Source: Shewanella insulae (GTDB taxonomy: Bacteria; Pseudomonadota; Gammaproteobacteria; Enterobacterales; Shewanellaceae). Taken from it: a stretch of DNA of 64,000 nucleotides. The stretch is taken from NCBI RefSeq assembly GCF_009831655.1, contig NZ_WRPA01000001.1, positions 620,001 through 684,000 on the forward strand, written 5' to 3'. Under the pieces are notes generated by a model. The model made no database searches and was not told the DNA's origin. It worked only from the letters and a program-made list of their open reading frames with translations. Of this stretch, positions 51,220 through 60,772 are shown one piece after another. Numbering within the stretch: position 1 is the stretch's first letter; each line of letters starts with the position of its first letter. The position numbers and the translations under genes are program-made.

Positions 51220-52053
51220 CTAGGCGCTCCGATGACTGGGCTGTAATGCCTTAGTCTGATAGTCATGTATCCTGTTGATCTCTTTGAGCAACTCTGAGGT
51301 AGCTGGAATATTAAAGTCACGCTCAAGTAGTGTGGGAAACACCCCATGGGTCTGATAGCAGACCTCTAACAGATGCCACACGGGATCGATCACCGCGCTG
51401 CCATGGGTATCAACCTTAAGATCTTCAGCCTCATCGTAATGACCGGCAATATGCAGATAGGCGATACGTTCGCTGGGCATAGCCTTTAAGAAAGCTTCGG
51501 CGTCATATTGATGATTAATCGAGTTAACATAGATGTTATTCACATCCAGCAGCAGCCGGCAATCCGCCTCCTCTAGCACGGCACTGACAAACTCACACTC
51601 ACTCATCTCACTCGCGGGCGCGGCATAAAAAGATACATTTTCCAGAATAAAGGGTCGCTCTAAAATATCCTGCACCTGTTCGATACGCTTTGCCACGTGG
51701 CGCACCGCCTCATAGGTAAAGGGAATAGGCATCAAGTCATACAGATGGCCCTTGCCCGAGCAGTAGCTTAAATGCTCCGAATAGATCTCTATGTCGTGAT
51801 GATCGAGAAAGTGCTTCACCCGCTTAACGAAACGGGTATCGACAGGCTCAGGGCCACCGATAGAGAGCGACAGTCCGTGGCAGAAAAATCTGTGTTTCTC
51901 GGTCAACTGCCTAAATTGACGGCCAAACTTACCGCCAAGTGTCATCCAGTTTTCGGGCGCCACCTCGAAAAAGTCGATGGCACCGGGGACAGACTGACAA
52001 AATTCATCGAGCATCTCGCGGCGCAGGCCGAGACCCACCTTAGCTTGTGTCAT
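51220..52053 (-). CDS. DUF692/MNIO-family RiPP-modifying oxygenase (HvfB/BufB-like)
   Basis: 277 residues, TIM-barrel MNIO family (multinuclear non-haem iron-dependent oxidative enzymes). His/Glu/Asp/Asn-rich motifs fit the iron cluster: CHGLSLSIGG, YSEHLSYC, FILENVSFY, LLLDVNNIYVN, HIAGHYD and LLERDFNIP. Related enzymes modify cysteines of EGKCG-type precursors to thiooxazole or oxazolone-thioamide groups that bind copper. The precursor is the next gene upstream. Start at 52053 (MTQAKVGLGL) with GAGGTGA upstream. The precise chemistry in this organism is inferred. Confidence 0.92.
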   Translation of the reverse strand: MTQAKVGLGLRREMLDEFCQSVPGAIDFFEVAPENWMTLGGKFGRQFRQLTEKHRFFCHGLSLSIGGPEPVDTRFVKRVKHFLDHHDIEIYSEHLSYCSGKGHLYDLMPIPFTYEAVRHVAKRIEQVQDILERPFILENVSFYAAPASEMSECEFVSAVLEEADCRLLLDVNNIYVNSINHQYDAEAFLKAMPSERIAYLHIAGHYDEAEDLKVDTHGSAVIDPVWHLLEVCYQTHGVFPTLLERDFNIPATSELLKEINRIHDYQTKALQPSHRSA

Positions 52054-52105
52054 CACAACTTCACCTCTAGTGAACAAATTGACGCATTTACCTTAGGTAA
52101 AAAGA

Positions 52106-52131
52106 ATTAGGCCAGTAAATACTGGCCTAAT
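52106..52131 (-). terminator. Attenuator-like hairpin between precursor and enzyme genes
   Basis: ATTAGGCCAGTA/TACTGGCCTAAT inverted repeat followed on the minus strand by TCTTTTT. Partial termination here would give more precursor than enzyme mRNA, as often seen in RiPP operons. Confidence 0.75.
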
Positions 52132-52159
52132 CGACATGGGCAAATTGCCTTAAGGCCTA

Positions 52160-52600
52160 TTACTTATGGCCGCCACACTTGCCTTCTTTGCCCTTCTTCA
52201 TATCTTCGCCACACTTGCCCTCTTTGGCCTTCATGTTCTCGCCACACTTACCTTCTTTGGCTTTCATGTTTTCGCCGCACTTACCCTCTTTACGGGCCTT
52301 CATCTGAGCACCGCACTTACCTTCGCCACACTTACCTTCTTTGGCGCCTTTCTTCATACCTTCGCCACATTTACCCTCTTTGGCTTTCATGTTTTCGCCG
52401 CACTTACCTTCTTTGGCGCCTTTTTTCATGTTCTCGCCGCATTTGCCTTCGCCACACTTACCTTCGCCATCGGCGATCTGGTAACCAGCTTGCATTTCAC
52501 TGTAACCAAACGGATTAGCTTGAGCCTGCGCCGCAAACGCGCTACCAACAAACACAGTGCCTAACGCTACAGCAACAGCAGTATTCTTAACTAATTTCAT
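52160..52600 (-). CDS. EGKCG-repeat RiPP precursor (HvfA/bufferin-like)
   Basis: 146 residues. A Sec signal peptide (about 1-23 or 1-28, FVGSAFAAQAQA) is followed by a short MQAGYQIADG segment. Then come ten EGKCG motifs (residues 46-143) separated by ENMKAK or ENMKKGAK spacers; all ten mature cysteines lie in these motifs. This is the hallmark of the exported precursors modified by DUF692/DUF2063 pairs, for which copper binding is described in Haemophilus and Caulobacter. I moved the start to 52600, which has GGAAGAG upstream; the open frame extends 39 codons further up without family likeness. The peptide probably acts in the periplasm as a metal buffer. Confidence 0.92.
   Translation of the reverse strand: MKLVKNTAVAVALGTVFVGSAFAAQAQANPFGYSEMQAGYQIADGEGKCGEGKCGENMKKGAKEGKCGENMKAKEGKCGEGMKKGAKEGKCGEGKCGAQMKARKEGKCGENMKAKEGKCGENMKAKEGKCGEDMKKGKEGKCGGHK
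52170..52465 (-). repeat. Coding tandem repeats of the EGKCG precursor
   Basis: Imperfect DNA repeats of about 15-40 bases encode EGKCG plus Met/Lys spacers. The array can expand or contract by recombination, so motif number may vary between strains. Confidence 0.85.
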
Positions 52601-53016
52601 AATCTCTTCCTTTGTTGATCTCTTATATGCAATGGTTTGCCAACATCGTGCTTGCTGGCTCGGATAATATGACCCGACGCCTAAGACTTTTATTTCAAAA
52701 AAGTTATCAGACGTCACATTTATGACCCAATTTATGTGTTAGCGCAAGCATCTAAACAGCATTAATCGATTGATCTAATGCCAATATTGGCTAAAAACCG
52801 AATATTAAATAATAGATGAATGCCTCCCTCACAAAATGCAATCAGCCCTGGCATCAATATCCCGCCCTTCAGCAGACGTACAGGCTTTTATCTGCCAGGC
52901 GCTTGGCGTAGAATAGGCGCCCTTTTATTCGGCCCGGCATTAGTAGTACGTAAGCCATGGCCGACAGGTTCACCTTTTTAGGCTCAGTGCCTAGCATTAA
53001 TGAGAAAACGAGAATC
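52601..53016. other. Divergent region between the RiPP operon and dusC
   Basis: About 416 bases holding the promoters of both units. TATTAT on the minus strand (about 52665-52671) is a possible -10 for the precursor gene, but I cannot identify a convincing -35, metal-regulator box or ECF-sigma promoter. Confidence 0.35.
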
Positions 53017-53946
53017 ATGCGTGTCATCTTAGCCCCTATGGAAGGCGTTGCCGACGCCCCTATGCGAGCCCTGCTAACCAGCGTTGGCGGCTATGACATG
53101 GTGATCAGCGAGTTTATTCGCGTTGTCGATCAGCTACTGCCAGAAAAAGTCTTCTACCGTCTCTGCGCCGAGCTCAAGTACCAATGCAGAACTGCCTCGG
53201 GCACCCCGGTACGCCTGCAATTGCTGGGTCAGGAGCCTAACTGGATGGCAGAGAATGCCATTCGCGCCGTCGAGCTCGGCTCTCGCGGCGTCGATCTTAA
53301 CTATGGCTGCCCCGCCCCTATGGTTAATCGCAGCAAGGGCGGCGCGGCGCTGTTAAAAGAGCCTGAAACCATCTACCAGGTGACCCAGGCCGTGAGGCAG
53401 GCGGTACCCAAGGACAAGCCTGTGTCGGCCAAGATCCGCCTGGGATGGGATGATAAGAGCCGCTGCACCGAAATCGCCCAGGCTATCGAGGCGGCCGGTG
53501 CCACCGAACTCACGGTGCACGCCCGCACCAAAGAGGAAGCCTACCGACCACCGGCGCACTGGGAATATATCGCGCAGATCAAAGCTGTCACTCGCCTGCC
53601 CATCATAGCCAATGGCGAGATTTGGGGCAGAGAAGATTACCTGAAATGCCGCGAGGCCAGCGGCTGTGATGATGTCATGCTCGGCCGCGGCGCCTTGACC
53701 ATCCCCAACCTGGCCCATGTAGTCAAAGGCGAGCAGACGCCTATGCCTTGGCCCGAGGTACTCGCCCTACTACTGCAATATTCAGAGTTTGAAATAGTCA
53801 GCGAGAAAGAGAAGTACTATCCGGCGCGCATCAAACAATGGCTAAGGTTTATCGCCCGCCACTATGAGGAGGGCGAGGCCCTGTTCCGTCAGGTACGTGT
53901 GCTTAAAGATACCCACAGCATCTTGTCCCTGCTACGTGATTGCTAA
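53017..53946 (+). CDS. dusC: tRNA-dihydrouridine(16) synthase
   Basis: Flavoenzyme that reduces U16 in tRNA. TIM-barrel with the family start MRVILAPMEGVADAPMR, the active-site cysteine in LNYGCPAPMVNRSKGGA and the FMN-binding IANGEIW and GRGALTIPNL segments. It aligns along its length with E. coli DusC. I moved the start to 53017, dropping 20 non-family residues, to give 309 residues. Monocistronic. Confidence 0.95.
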   Translation: MRVILAPMEGVADAPMRALLTSVGGYDMVISEFIRVVDQLLPEKVFYRLCAELKYQCRTASGTPVRLQLLGQEPNWMAENAIRAVELGSRGVDLNYGCPAPMVNRSKGGAALLKEPETIYQVTQAVRQAVPKDKPVSAKIRLGWDDKSRCTEIAQAIEAAGATELTVHARTKEEAYRPPAHWEYIAQIKAVTRLPIIANGEIWGREDYLKCREASGCDDVMLGRGALTIPNLAHVVKGEQTPMPWPEVLALLLQYSEFEIVSEKEKYYPARIKQWLRFIARHYEEGEALFRQVRVLKDTHSILSLLRDC

Positions 53947-54191
53947 AACGTCCATCTGTCGTGCCTTCTGACCCTGATAAACTTTCAGGCAATCATAACC
54001 TTCCTAGCCTTCAGGCTCTGCCTAACCTAAGGCGCGACAAATAGCCAGCCCAGTCGCGCCTTAACTGGTCTGATCTTCACATCTCCAAACACGATTCATC
54101 ATAAAAGTCACCGACTTTTGATCTTAGTCATAGCTAAGACGCCCAAGCGGTTTAGACTGAATATCTAAGAATATCAACTAGGCAATGATTT

Positions 54192-54548
54192 GTGAGCAGA
54201 TCCCATATCAGACATGAACTGTCGGTGCTTGAAGCGAATCTCAGGAAAGAGTTAGGTACCCTGCTGGCATTACATCAAATAACACTCGATACCCAGCAAC
54301 TGTCGCTGACCTCCCTCATCGACGAGATGACCGCGGCCAAACTGGCCGACGAACCGTTATTTATCAAGCTGACCCAACTCGATGCGGCGCTGTGCCAGCT
54401 GGATCTCGGCCTCTACGGCTTGTGCTCAGACTGTGAGGCCGATATAGAGATCGAGCGGCTCAACGCCAACCCGCTGGAGCAGCGCTGCACCCAGTGCGCC
54501 GCCGATTACTCCCACGAGCACAGACACGAGCTCAGGCTCACCCACTAA
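54192..54548 (+). CDS. DksA/TraR-type C4 zinc-finger protein
   Basis: 118 residues: N-terminal coiled coil (about 1-75) and a C-terminal zinc finger with four cysteines (CSDCEADI and CTQC). DksA-like proteins bind the RNA polymerase secondary channel with ppGpp. This one is shorter than DksA and lacks a clear DxxDxA coiled-coil tip, so it may be a paralogue with other duties. GTG start with AGG about nine bases upstream. Confidence 0.85.
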   Translation: MSRSHIRHELSVLEANLRKELGTLLALHQITLDTQQLSLTSLIDEMTAAKLADEPLFIKLTQLDAALCQLDLGLYGLCSDCEADIEIERLNANPLEQRCTQCAADYSHEHRHELRLTH

Positions 54549-54605
54549 ACACTCATCAATAAGCGGGCTGCTTGCTAATCGAGCGATTCGTTCAGTCGCG
54601 CCAAT

Positions 54606-54659
54606 CGAGTTAGCCACGCCAGCCGAGTTAGTCGCGTCAGCTAAACTAGTCGCGTCACT
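54606..54659. repeat. 18-bp degenerate tandem repeat
   Basis: Three consecutive units resembling CGAGTTAGTCGCGTCAGC, in the spacer between the DksA-like gene and the TonB receptor gene. Confidence 0.65.
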
Positions 54660-54700
54660 AGACGATTAATTTAAAAGACAGTCCACTTAATAATACCCAT

Positions 54701-54729
54701 AAAAAAAGCCTCCTGAATCAGGAGGCTTT
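54701..54729 (-). terminator. Terminator of the TonB-dependent receptor gene
   Basis: AAAGCCTCCTG/CAGGAGGCTTT stem with a three-base loop and T-run on the minus strand. Confidence 0.93.
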
Positions 54730-54762
54730 TATCGTTAAGTCACAGGGAGGGTGAATAACGAT

Positions 54763-57441
54763 TTAGAACTTCTGGTTAATACGCAGATAAAAGGTACGAC
54801 CCAAAACATCGTATAGGTTGGTGTTCACATCGCGATAACCTGCATAGTCATACCAAGTCGGTGCTTTCTCGTCGAACAGGTTGTTCACACCCACTGTGAT
54901 GGTACCGTTCCAATCATGGGTGTAACCCACCTGGAAGTTATGCTTGAAGTAGCTTGGTGTGTCGATGATGTAGTCGTAACCAAGATCACGCCACATTGCA
55001 CCAGACTGACTACCGATATACACGGTTGTCCATGCCGCGCTGAAATCGTTGTAGTACCAAGCCGCAGCGAAGTTACCACGCCAATCAGGATAGTCTTGGG
55101 TACCTGAGTAATCGATCTTCTCAGATTCGGCATCGGCCTGCTCTTTAAAGTCTAAGATGTGAGTAACATCCAGCTTAAGGTTGAAGTCACCCAAGCCTGT
55201 CTCGAAGTTGTATGAAGAGGCAAAATCAAAACCAGATGTTTCCAGCGATGCCTTATTTACATAACCACTTTCTAGGTACTCAATCTTACCATCCGGGCCA
55301 CGCGTCACGAAATCAGAGCCACCGTTGATCTTCTCATCACGGATCACGTCTGATGCACTAACGGCCTCAATCTTATTATCATAAGAGATTGAATAGTAAG
55401 ATAGCTCAACACTCCAGGCATCGGTCACGTTCCAGACGCCACCCAGAGTCAAGGAGTTACCCTCTTCCGCTTCCAGGTTCGGGTTACCACCAAACCAGGT
55501 CTTGTGCTGGTTACCTGTCGCACAGTAGTTGGCGTCAGAATCGTTGTTGGCTTCACACCAAACCGAGTCATAGGCTCTCTCGAAGCTCAATGATTGCGAC
55601 GAGAACATCTCACCCATATTTGGTGCGCGGAATGAATCACCGTAGCTGGCACGAAGCAGTAACGCATCGACAGGGCGCCAGCTCAAACCAAACTTAGGTA
55701 CAACAGCATCGAATGTCGAAGAGTTAGTCACCTGACCTTCGGCGCCTGTTAGCGTACCTTCCTGCTCATAACGCTCATAACGTAGCGCCGCTGACAGTTC
55801 GAAGTTGGCAGGTAGTGCCATCTGGATTTCGGTATAGGCAGACTGACGAGTACGCTCAGCATCGACATCGTCACCACCCGAACCACCAGAGATAATGCCT
55901 GAAGCCGACTCTGGATCAGAGGTTTGCTTGAAGTTGATCATCTCATACTCTAGACCACCTACGATGGCCACAGAGAAATCACCTTGCTCATACAGCATGG
56001 TACTGGCAAGACCGTCGATCTGCGTGCTATCGAACTTACCTTGGTATACCCCTGTGTGGTTTGCGGCAGAATAAAGTGCAGTCATCTGCTGCTCCCACTC
56101 TGCATAGCTCATACCTGAGGTATTAAATACATCATAGTTACCAGTATCGATCTCGCTCTGAATGATGTTGTCGTTGATAAGGTTGTAGTTGAAGGCGTTA
56201 GTGGTCGATGCCGAGTGCTGTGCATTCAGCTCCCAATCGATACCATTACCCACGTCGGCATAACCCACGAAGCCACCGAGAATATCAAAACTGTCAGTTT
56301 CGGTTAGGGTGTCGCGCTCACCAATCTGAACGGAGCGCATATACAGCGTCATGTCCTCACCCGTTGGGTTGTATTGGTTGTCCGCGCTCATTACAGGATA
56401 ATTAGTCGACACGGGCGTACCGGCATAACGTGTGTTGGTTTCACTCAAAGATGCGGTACCACGACCACGGAAGCGAATGTTATCCGTGATGTCATAGTTG
56501 AAGTTGGTCATGAAAGAGTTACGGGTCATGTCACCAAATAGCTTGGTTACCGCGCCATAGCTGTATAGACAACGACCATTGTTCTGACCGTCAGTGGTAT
56601 CGGCAACGTTATCGGTATCGGCACACATCTCAGAATTTGAGTAGAATGCATAGATATCATCACCATCGGCATCTTTCTCGCCGGTGTTGTAGTAGCCGTT
56701 AGGTACCGAGCTGAAGGAGCTATAGTCGCCATAGCTAGGATCATCCATGTTCCAGATGTCACGGTCCATCACAGCCTTAGTGTCATAGTACTCATAGGTA
56801 AAAGTCACATTACCTTTCTCAGAGTTAAAGCCTGCCGCAATAGAGAAACGGTTGGCATCACCACCTTCTACACTAGGTTGCTCTGTGCTGTAGTCGACTT
56901 GGAATCCATCAAACTCTTTCTTGGTGATGATGTTAATAACACCGGCTACGGCATCAGAGCCATAAACCGCAGATGCACCATCACGTAAGATCTCGATACG
57001 CTCAACGATGGCAATAGGGATTTGAGATGTATCAGCCTCAGAGCCCGAACTAGAACTCGTACCAGGCATACGACGGCCATCAAGTAATACCAAGGTAGCT
57101 TGAGATCCTAAACCTCGCATGTTGACTGTTGAAGTCGCACTCGCCCCCGAACCATAACCCGAGGTACCACGCCAAGAACCAAAGGCGTTGATTGAAGAGT
57201 TGTTCAGTACGTCTGCAACCGTTTTTTCACCGGTCAATGCGATATCTGCCGCACTTAAAACCGTCACAGGAGACGAAGTCTCCATATCGACTTGTTTAAT
57301 ACGTGAGCCCGTTACTTCGATGCGTTCAACTTTATCGCTTTGCTCTTCAGCAATTGCGATGCCAGAAAATGCAATGCTAGATGTCGCAGCGGCAAATAAG
57401 CCAACGCGAACCGCTTTTGCTGTTAAGGTCAAAGAGTTCAT
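54763..57441 (-). CDS. TonB-dependent outer-membrane receptor
   Basis: 892 residues. A signal peptide (about 1-31) is followed by a TonB-box-like segment (VERIEVTGSRI), the plug domain (SPVTVLSAADI, VNMRGLGSQATLVLLDGRRMP, ERIEILRDGASAVYGSDAVAGVINIITKK) and a 22-strand barrel ending in the typical terminal Phe (FYLRINQKF). The plug resembles the large Shewanella/Alteromonas group that often imports peptides, carbohydrates or siderophores. The substrate cannot be told from sequence. A 588-base AT-rich region precedes it. Confidence 0.95.
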   Translation of the reverse strand: MNSLTLTAKAVRVGLFAAATSSIAFSGIAIAEEQSDKVERIEVTGSRIKQVDMETSSPVTVLSAADIALTGEKTVADVLNNSSINAFGSWRGTSGYGSGASATSTVNMRGLGSQATLVLLDGRRMPGTSSSSGSEADTSQIPIAIVERIEILRDGASAVYGSDAVAGVINIITKKEFDGFQVDYSTEQPSVEGGDANRFSIAAGFNSEKGNVTFTYEYYDTKAVMDRDIWNMDDPSYGDYSSFSSVPNGYYNTGEKDADGDDIYAFYSNSEMCADTDNVADTTDGQNNGRCLYSYGAVTKLFGDMTRNSFMTNFNYDITDNIRFRGRGTASLSETNTRYAGTPVSTNYPVMSADNQYNPTGEDMTLYMRSVQIGERDTLTETDSFDILGGFVGYADVGNGIDWELNAQHSASTTNAFNYNLINDNIIQSEIDTGNYDVFNTSGMSYAEWEQQMTALYSAANHTGVYQGKFDSTQIDGLASTMLYEQGDFSVAIVGGLEYEMINFKQTSDPESASGIISGGSGGDDVDAERTRQSAYTEIQMALPANFELSAALRYERYEQEGTLTGAEGQVTNSSTFDAVVPKFGLSWRPVDALLLRASYGDSFRAPNMGEMFSSQSLSFERAYDSVWCEANNDSDANYCATGNQHKTWFGGNPNLEAEEGNSLTLGGVWNVTDAWSVELSYYSISYDNKIEAVSASDVIRDEKINGGSDFVTRGPDGKIEYLESGYVNKASLETSGFDFASSYNFETGLGDFNLKLDVTHILDFKEQADAESEKIDYSGTQDYPDWRGNFAAAWYYNDFSAAWTTVYIGSQSGAMWRDLGYDYIIDTPSYFKHNFQVGYTHDWNGTITVGVNNLFDEKAPTWYDYAGYRDVNTNLYDVLGRTFYLRINQKF

Positions 57442-58029
57442 ATGTTTCCCTCACAATACGAAATCAGACAAACTGAGTTTCGATCATTAATTTATTTTTT
57501 ATTTTTAAAATAAGAAGAATGTCCTTCGGTGAAGATATTGTGAAAAAACATAAAACAAGTCAACGCCGTTAACATCAAAATAACCGCAATGATAAGAATT
57601 GATACAAACGAATAATAACCAGCAACAACACCCACCTCAACAAAACATCATAACCCACTGAATAAAAAAACCTTTATTTTGAACCCAGCTTTGTAAACAG
57701 ATGTGACAATAGAAAACAAACCAAATGAAACAAATTAATACATATGTACCAAATATGTTTAATAGATTAATAAAAGATCAACAACAAATAGAAATAAAAC
57801 ACAAAAGTAACAATGTAAAAAATGTATCTAGACGGTAAGCCATGGTAAATAAAAATTTTAACAATAAAACATTAAAATCTATTTATAAGACACCTTAACT
57901 TTTACCTCGAAAACAAACTAATACATTACATAACTAGAAAAACTTTATATTCAGAATATTTAACTAAACAATAAGGAAAAATACAGAAGTGATTAAGACC
58001 AAATGCTGTCTCACCTGGTCTTAAATAGG
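57442..58029. other. Very AT-rich region upstream of the TonB receptor
   Basis: About 590 bases without an open frame of note. It has many A/T runs and a hairpin TTAAGACCA/TGGTCTTAA (57993-58024) next to the end of the sialidase-fold gene. No cobalamin or other riboswitch signature is visible. It must contain the receptor promoter. Confidence 0.4.
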
Positions 58030-58944
58030 TTAAAGGGCAATTTTAGCGAAATAAATGGCGCAATCGCCTTCGTGGGAGGAGTAATAACTGACCATCAAGA
58101 TATTGTCACAGAGCACGACACCGGCGTAACTGGTGTCGCCGCCCGATGGCAAAGAGAGCAGCTCCTCTATCTGCGCCCTTTGTCTGTCGATCGCCACCAG
58201 CGAGGTACGCACACGACCATCATAGAGGCGCACCACGCCATAAAGCTTACCTTGATAAAGAAAGGTTACCGGCCCTCCTACGCGGCAGTTAGTCGTCTGC
58301 CAATGCCACTGGGTATAGGGAGGCTCCGACTCGCCCAGCAATGCACGCTCATCTGTCTGCCACAGTGGATCCCGGCGCAGCAGGCAGATGGCTTTATCAG
58401 CCTCGTCGAACACTAAACCAGACTCATTGACATAACCGGCCTGGCTAAGTTTCTCCACCAAGGGATGAAAATCGGTACTGGCATCACTTTTATACAGCGC
58501 CGCATAGCCATCATGTTCGTGACAATAATAGGCAATCCCATAGAAGTGCCCCTTATGGGGTGTGATGCGCCACAGCCATTCTCTCTCTTTGACCAGGGCC
58601 CTTGGTCCAGCCCAATTCACCCCGTCATGAGACTGCCAGCAATAGGAACGCATCGCCCGTCCTTCTTCTTGTTGAATCGCGGCGCCAGCAAACAGGAATA
58701 GCTTTTCACCCTCAACCACCAGCTTCCCATCTCTGAGATCGGCAAAATCTGTCTCCACGAGGGCGACACTTTGCCAGTCTTTACCCTCGTTATCTGAGCA
58801 TAGGATCCGCAGCGCGCCGTCTGGCGACACGTGTGCACTGGCCTGACGAAATACGCAATAAAGCTTTTGTTTAAAGCGCACCAGATCCGTAAAGGCGTTG
58901 TGGGGCGAAGCGTCCCAAATCTTGGTCACTGATATCAGTTTCAT
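58030..58944 (-). CDS. Sialidase-fold (BNR-like) beta-propeller protein
   Basis: 304 residues, no signal peptide, so predicted cytoplasmic. Repeated blade-like segments with Asp-box-type features (SDNEGKDWQS, SHDGVNWAGP, YKSDASTDFHP) fit a six-bladed propeller of the exo-alpha-sialidase superfamily. Many members of this fold are not sialidases, and I cannot confirm the Arg triad or Tyr/Glu pair. It lies beside, but is separated from, the TonB receptor gene in the same direction, so a carbohydrate link is possible but speculative. Confidence 0.7.
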   Translation of the reverse strand: MKLISVTKIWDASPHNAFTDLVRFKQKLYCVFRQASAHVSPDGALRILCSDNEGKDWQSVALVETDFADLRDGKLVVEGEKLFLFAGAAIQQEEGRAMRSYCWQSHDGVNWAGPRALVKEREWLWRITPHKGHFYGIAYYCHEHDGYAALYKSDASTDFHPLVEKLSQAGYVNESGLVFDEADKAICLLRRDPLWQTDERALLGESEPPYTQWHWQTTNCRVGGPVTFLYQGKLYGVVRLYDGRVRTSLVAIDRQRAQIEELLSLPSGGDTSYAGVVLCDNILMVSYYSSHEGDCAIYFAKIAL

Positions 58945-59216
58945 CTTTTACTCCGCAATTTGATTGCATTAATGATGGCCGACTAAAATGATGGCCGAAT
59001 ATGGTTCGTGACTCAACCCAAGACGAGTTTAAAAACAGTCTATAACCAATGGCTAAGGACTGGCTCTGCGCAAGCACCACTACCAACATGAGTAGGACCT
59101 GTTGCTCTTTCACGTTAACTTTTGCAGCATTCTGTATCGCTTTTATACAAGGCAGAGCGATTGCAATCTAGTGCACTACATCAATGAGCGATAACGCAGT
59201 AGAAAAATGATACAGA

Positions 59217-59255
59217 CATAAAAAAAGCCTCACTCTCAAAGGAGTAAGGCTTTCT
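59217..59255 (-). terminator. Terminator of rluB
   Basis: AAAGCCT-x-ACTC/GAGT-x-AGGCTTT stem with one internal mismatch and a long T-run on the minus strand. It lies in the 336-base gap after the sialidase-fold gene, where I see nothing else of note. Confidence 0.8.
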
Positions 59256-59280
59256 TGATACATAGACTAATCGCCTTAAT

Positions 59281-60147
59281 CTAGCTTCTCTGGCGCGGCG
59301 TCTTACCGGCTGTAGTCTTATGCTTACGCACGGCGCGGCGGATCTTAGCGCTCTTCACCTTGCTCCGGGCCACACTGTGTTTATCTGTGCCCAACAGGGT
59401 GCGCGTTTCCTCTTCGAGACCGGCCAGCTTACGCAGATAGTTCACCTGCTCAATTGGCAGCTCAACCCAACCACCACGAGGCAGCGATTTAGGCAGATCT
59501 ATCATGCCGTAGCGAATACGGATCAGGCGGCTCACCTGCACTTCCTGCGATTCCCAAAGGCGGCGAACCTCACGGTTACGACCTTCGGCCAGCGACACAT
59601 GCCACCATTTATTCATGCCCTCGCCACCGGCAGGCTTCACCTTGTCAAAATGGGCTGGGCCATCTTCCAACGTCACACCCGTACGCAGACGCTGAATGCA
59701 GGCGTCGGTCACCTCACCAAAGGTACGTACGGCGTATTCACGCTCCACCTCATGAGACGGGTGCATCAGGCGGTTAGCCAGCTCACCGTCAGAGGTAAAC
59801 AGCAACAGGCCTGAGGTGTTGATATCCAGACGTCCCACCGCAACCCAGCGAGAATCACGGGTCTTTGGCAGACGGTCGAATACCGTCGGGCGCCCTTCGG
59901 GATCTTTGCGGCTGCAGATCTCCCCTTCGGGCTTATGGTAGGCGATCACACGGCACACCAAGTCGTCTTCCGACTTGATCGATACCGCACGGCCATCGAT
60001 ACGCACCTTGGCGTCGGCCTCGATACGATCGCCAAGCTTAGCAATTTCACCGTCTATACTAACTCGACCTGCAGCAATCCATGCCTCCATCTCACGACGG
60101 GAGCCATGGCCTGCACGGGCCAAGACTTTCTGCAATTTTTCACTCAT
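59281..60147 (-). CDS. rluB: 23S rRNA pseudouridine(2605) synthase
   Basis: Modifies U2605 in 23S rRNA. An S4 RNA-binding domain (start [21 protein letters not shown]) is followed by the RsuA-family catalytic domain with active-site Asp in [13 protein letters not shown]. The C-terminus is basic and low-complexity ([15 protein letters not shown]). Start at 60147 overlaps the scpB stop by eight bases. This removes 23 unlike residues of the longer open frame. Part of the scpA-scpB-rluB operon. Confidence 0.95.
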   Translation of the reverse strand: MSEKLQKVLARAGHGSRREMEAWIAAGRVSIDGEIAKLGDRIEADAKVRIDGRAVSIKSEDDLVCRVIAYHKPEGEICSRKDPEGRPTVFDRLPKTRDSRWVAVGRLDINTSGLLLFTSDGELANRLMHPSHEVEREYAVRTFGEVTDACIQRLRTGVTLEDGPAHFDKVKPAGGEGMNKWWHVSLAEGRNREVRRLWESQEVQVSRLIRIRYGMIDLPKSLPRGGWVELPIEQVNYLRKLAGLEEETRTLLGTDKHSVARSKVKSAKIRRAVRKHKTTAGKTPRQRS

Positions 60148-60772
60148 TAGTAGACTCTTCATCGGTTTTAGGCGCTGTGTTGTCAGGGGTCGACTCGACC
60201 CCCTGGGTTTGACCAAACAGCGCCGCTAGTGACTCGGCGTCGGATAAGGGAGGAAGGTCCGCTATCCTGTCCAAGCCAAAATAGGCTAAAAATTCATTTG
60301 TGGTCCCATAGAGCGCGGGCCTCCCCGGCACCTCTTTATGACCCACAATCTTAATCCAGTGTCTATCGGATAGACTCTTGATGATGTGGCTTCCCACCGC
60401 CACACCACGTACAAACTCAATATCGGCGCGGGTGACCGGCTGACGATAGGCAATCACCGCCAGGGTCTCCAGGGTCGCCCGAGAATATCTCGGCGCCTTC
60501 TCCTGCCAAAGCGTCTGCAGATAGGGGCTCAAGGTTTCGATAGACTGAAAACGATAACCGCCCGCCACCTTGACTAACTCTATGCCGCGCCCCTGATAAT
60601 CCTGCTGCAACTCCTCTATGGCGGCCTTTACCTTGGCGCGGGAGACGCTAAAGTTTGCCAGCACACTCTCATTTAAGTGTTTGATAGAGACAGTCCTAGC
60701 CATCACAAACAGACTGGCTTCAATCAACTGCTTGAGCTGATCCGGATTTATTTGCAGTTTCTTACTCGACAA
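60140..60772 (-). CDS. scpB: Segregation and condensation protein B
   Basis: Winged-helix regulatory subunit of the Smc-ScpA-ScpB type condensin. 210 residues, with [29 protein letters not shown] diagnostic (quoted in two parts: [17 protein letters not shown] and [12 protein letters not shown]). The start is TTG immediately after the scpA stop. The C-terminus overlaps rluB. No smc gene lies in the window. Confidence 0.94.
   Translation of the reverse strand: MSSKKLQINPDQLKQLIEASLFVMARTVSIKHLNESVLANFSVSRAKVKAAIEELQQDYQGRGIELVKVAGGYRFQSIETLSPYLQTLWQEKAPRYSRATLETLAVIAYRQPVTRADIEFVRGVAVGSHIIKSLSDRHWIKIVGHKEVPGRPALYGTTNEFLAYFGLDRIADLPPLSDAESLAALFGQTQGVESTPDNTAPKTDEESTNE

Noticed and set aside
52166..52564. 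Open frame of 132 codons opposite the EGKCG precursor, and the array itself as a CRISPR-like repeat
   Set aside because: The repeats are explained codon by codon by the precursor protein, with its ribosome site and signal peptide. The opposite frame is a shadow of the repetitive coding strand, and repeat/spacer lengths do not fit CRISPR.
57442..58029. Riboswitch controlling the TonB receptor
   Set aside because: No cobalamin-box or other conserved riboswitch sequence is visible; the region is simply very AT-rich.
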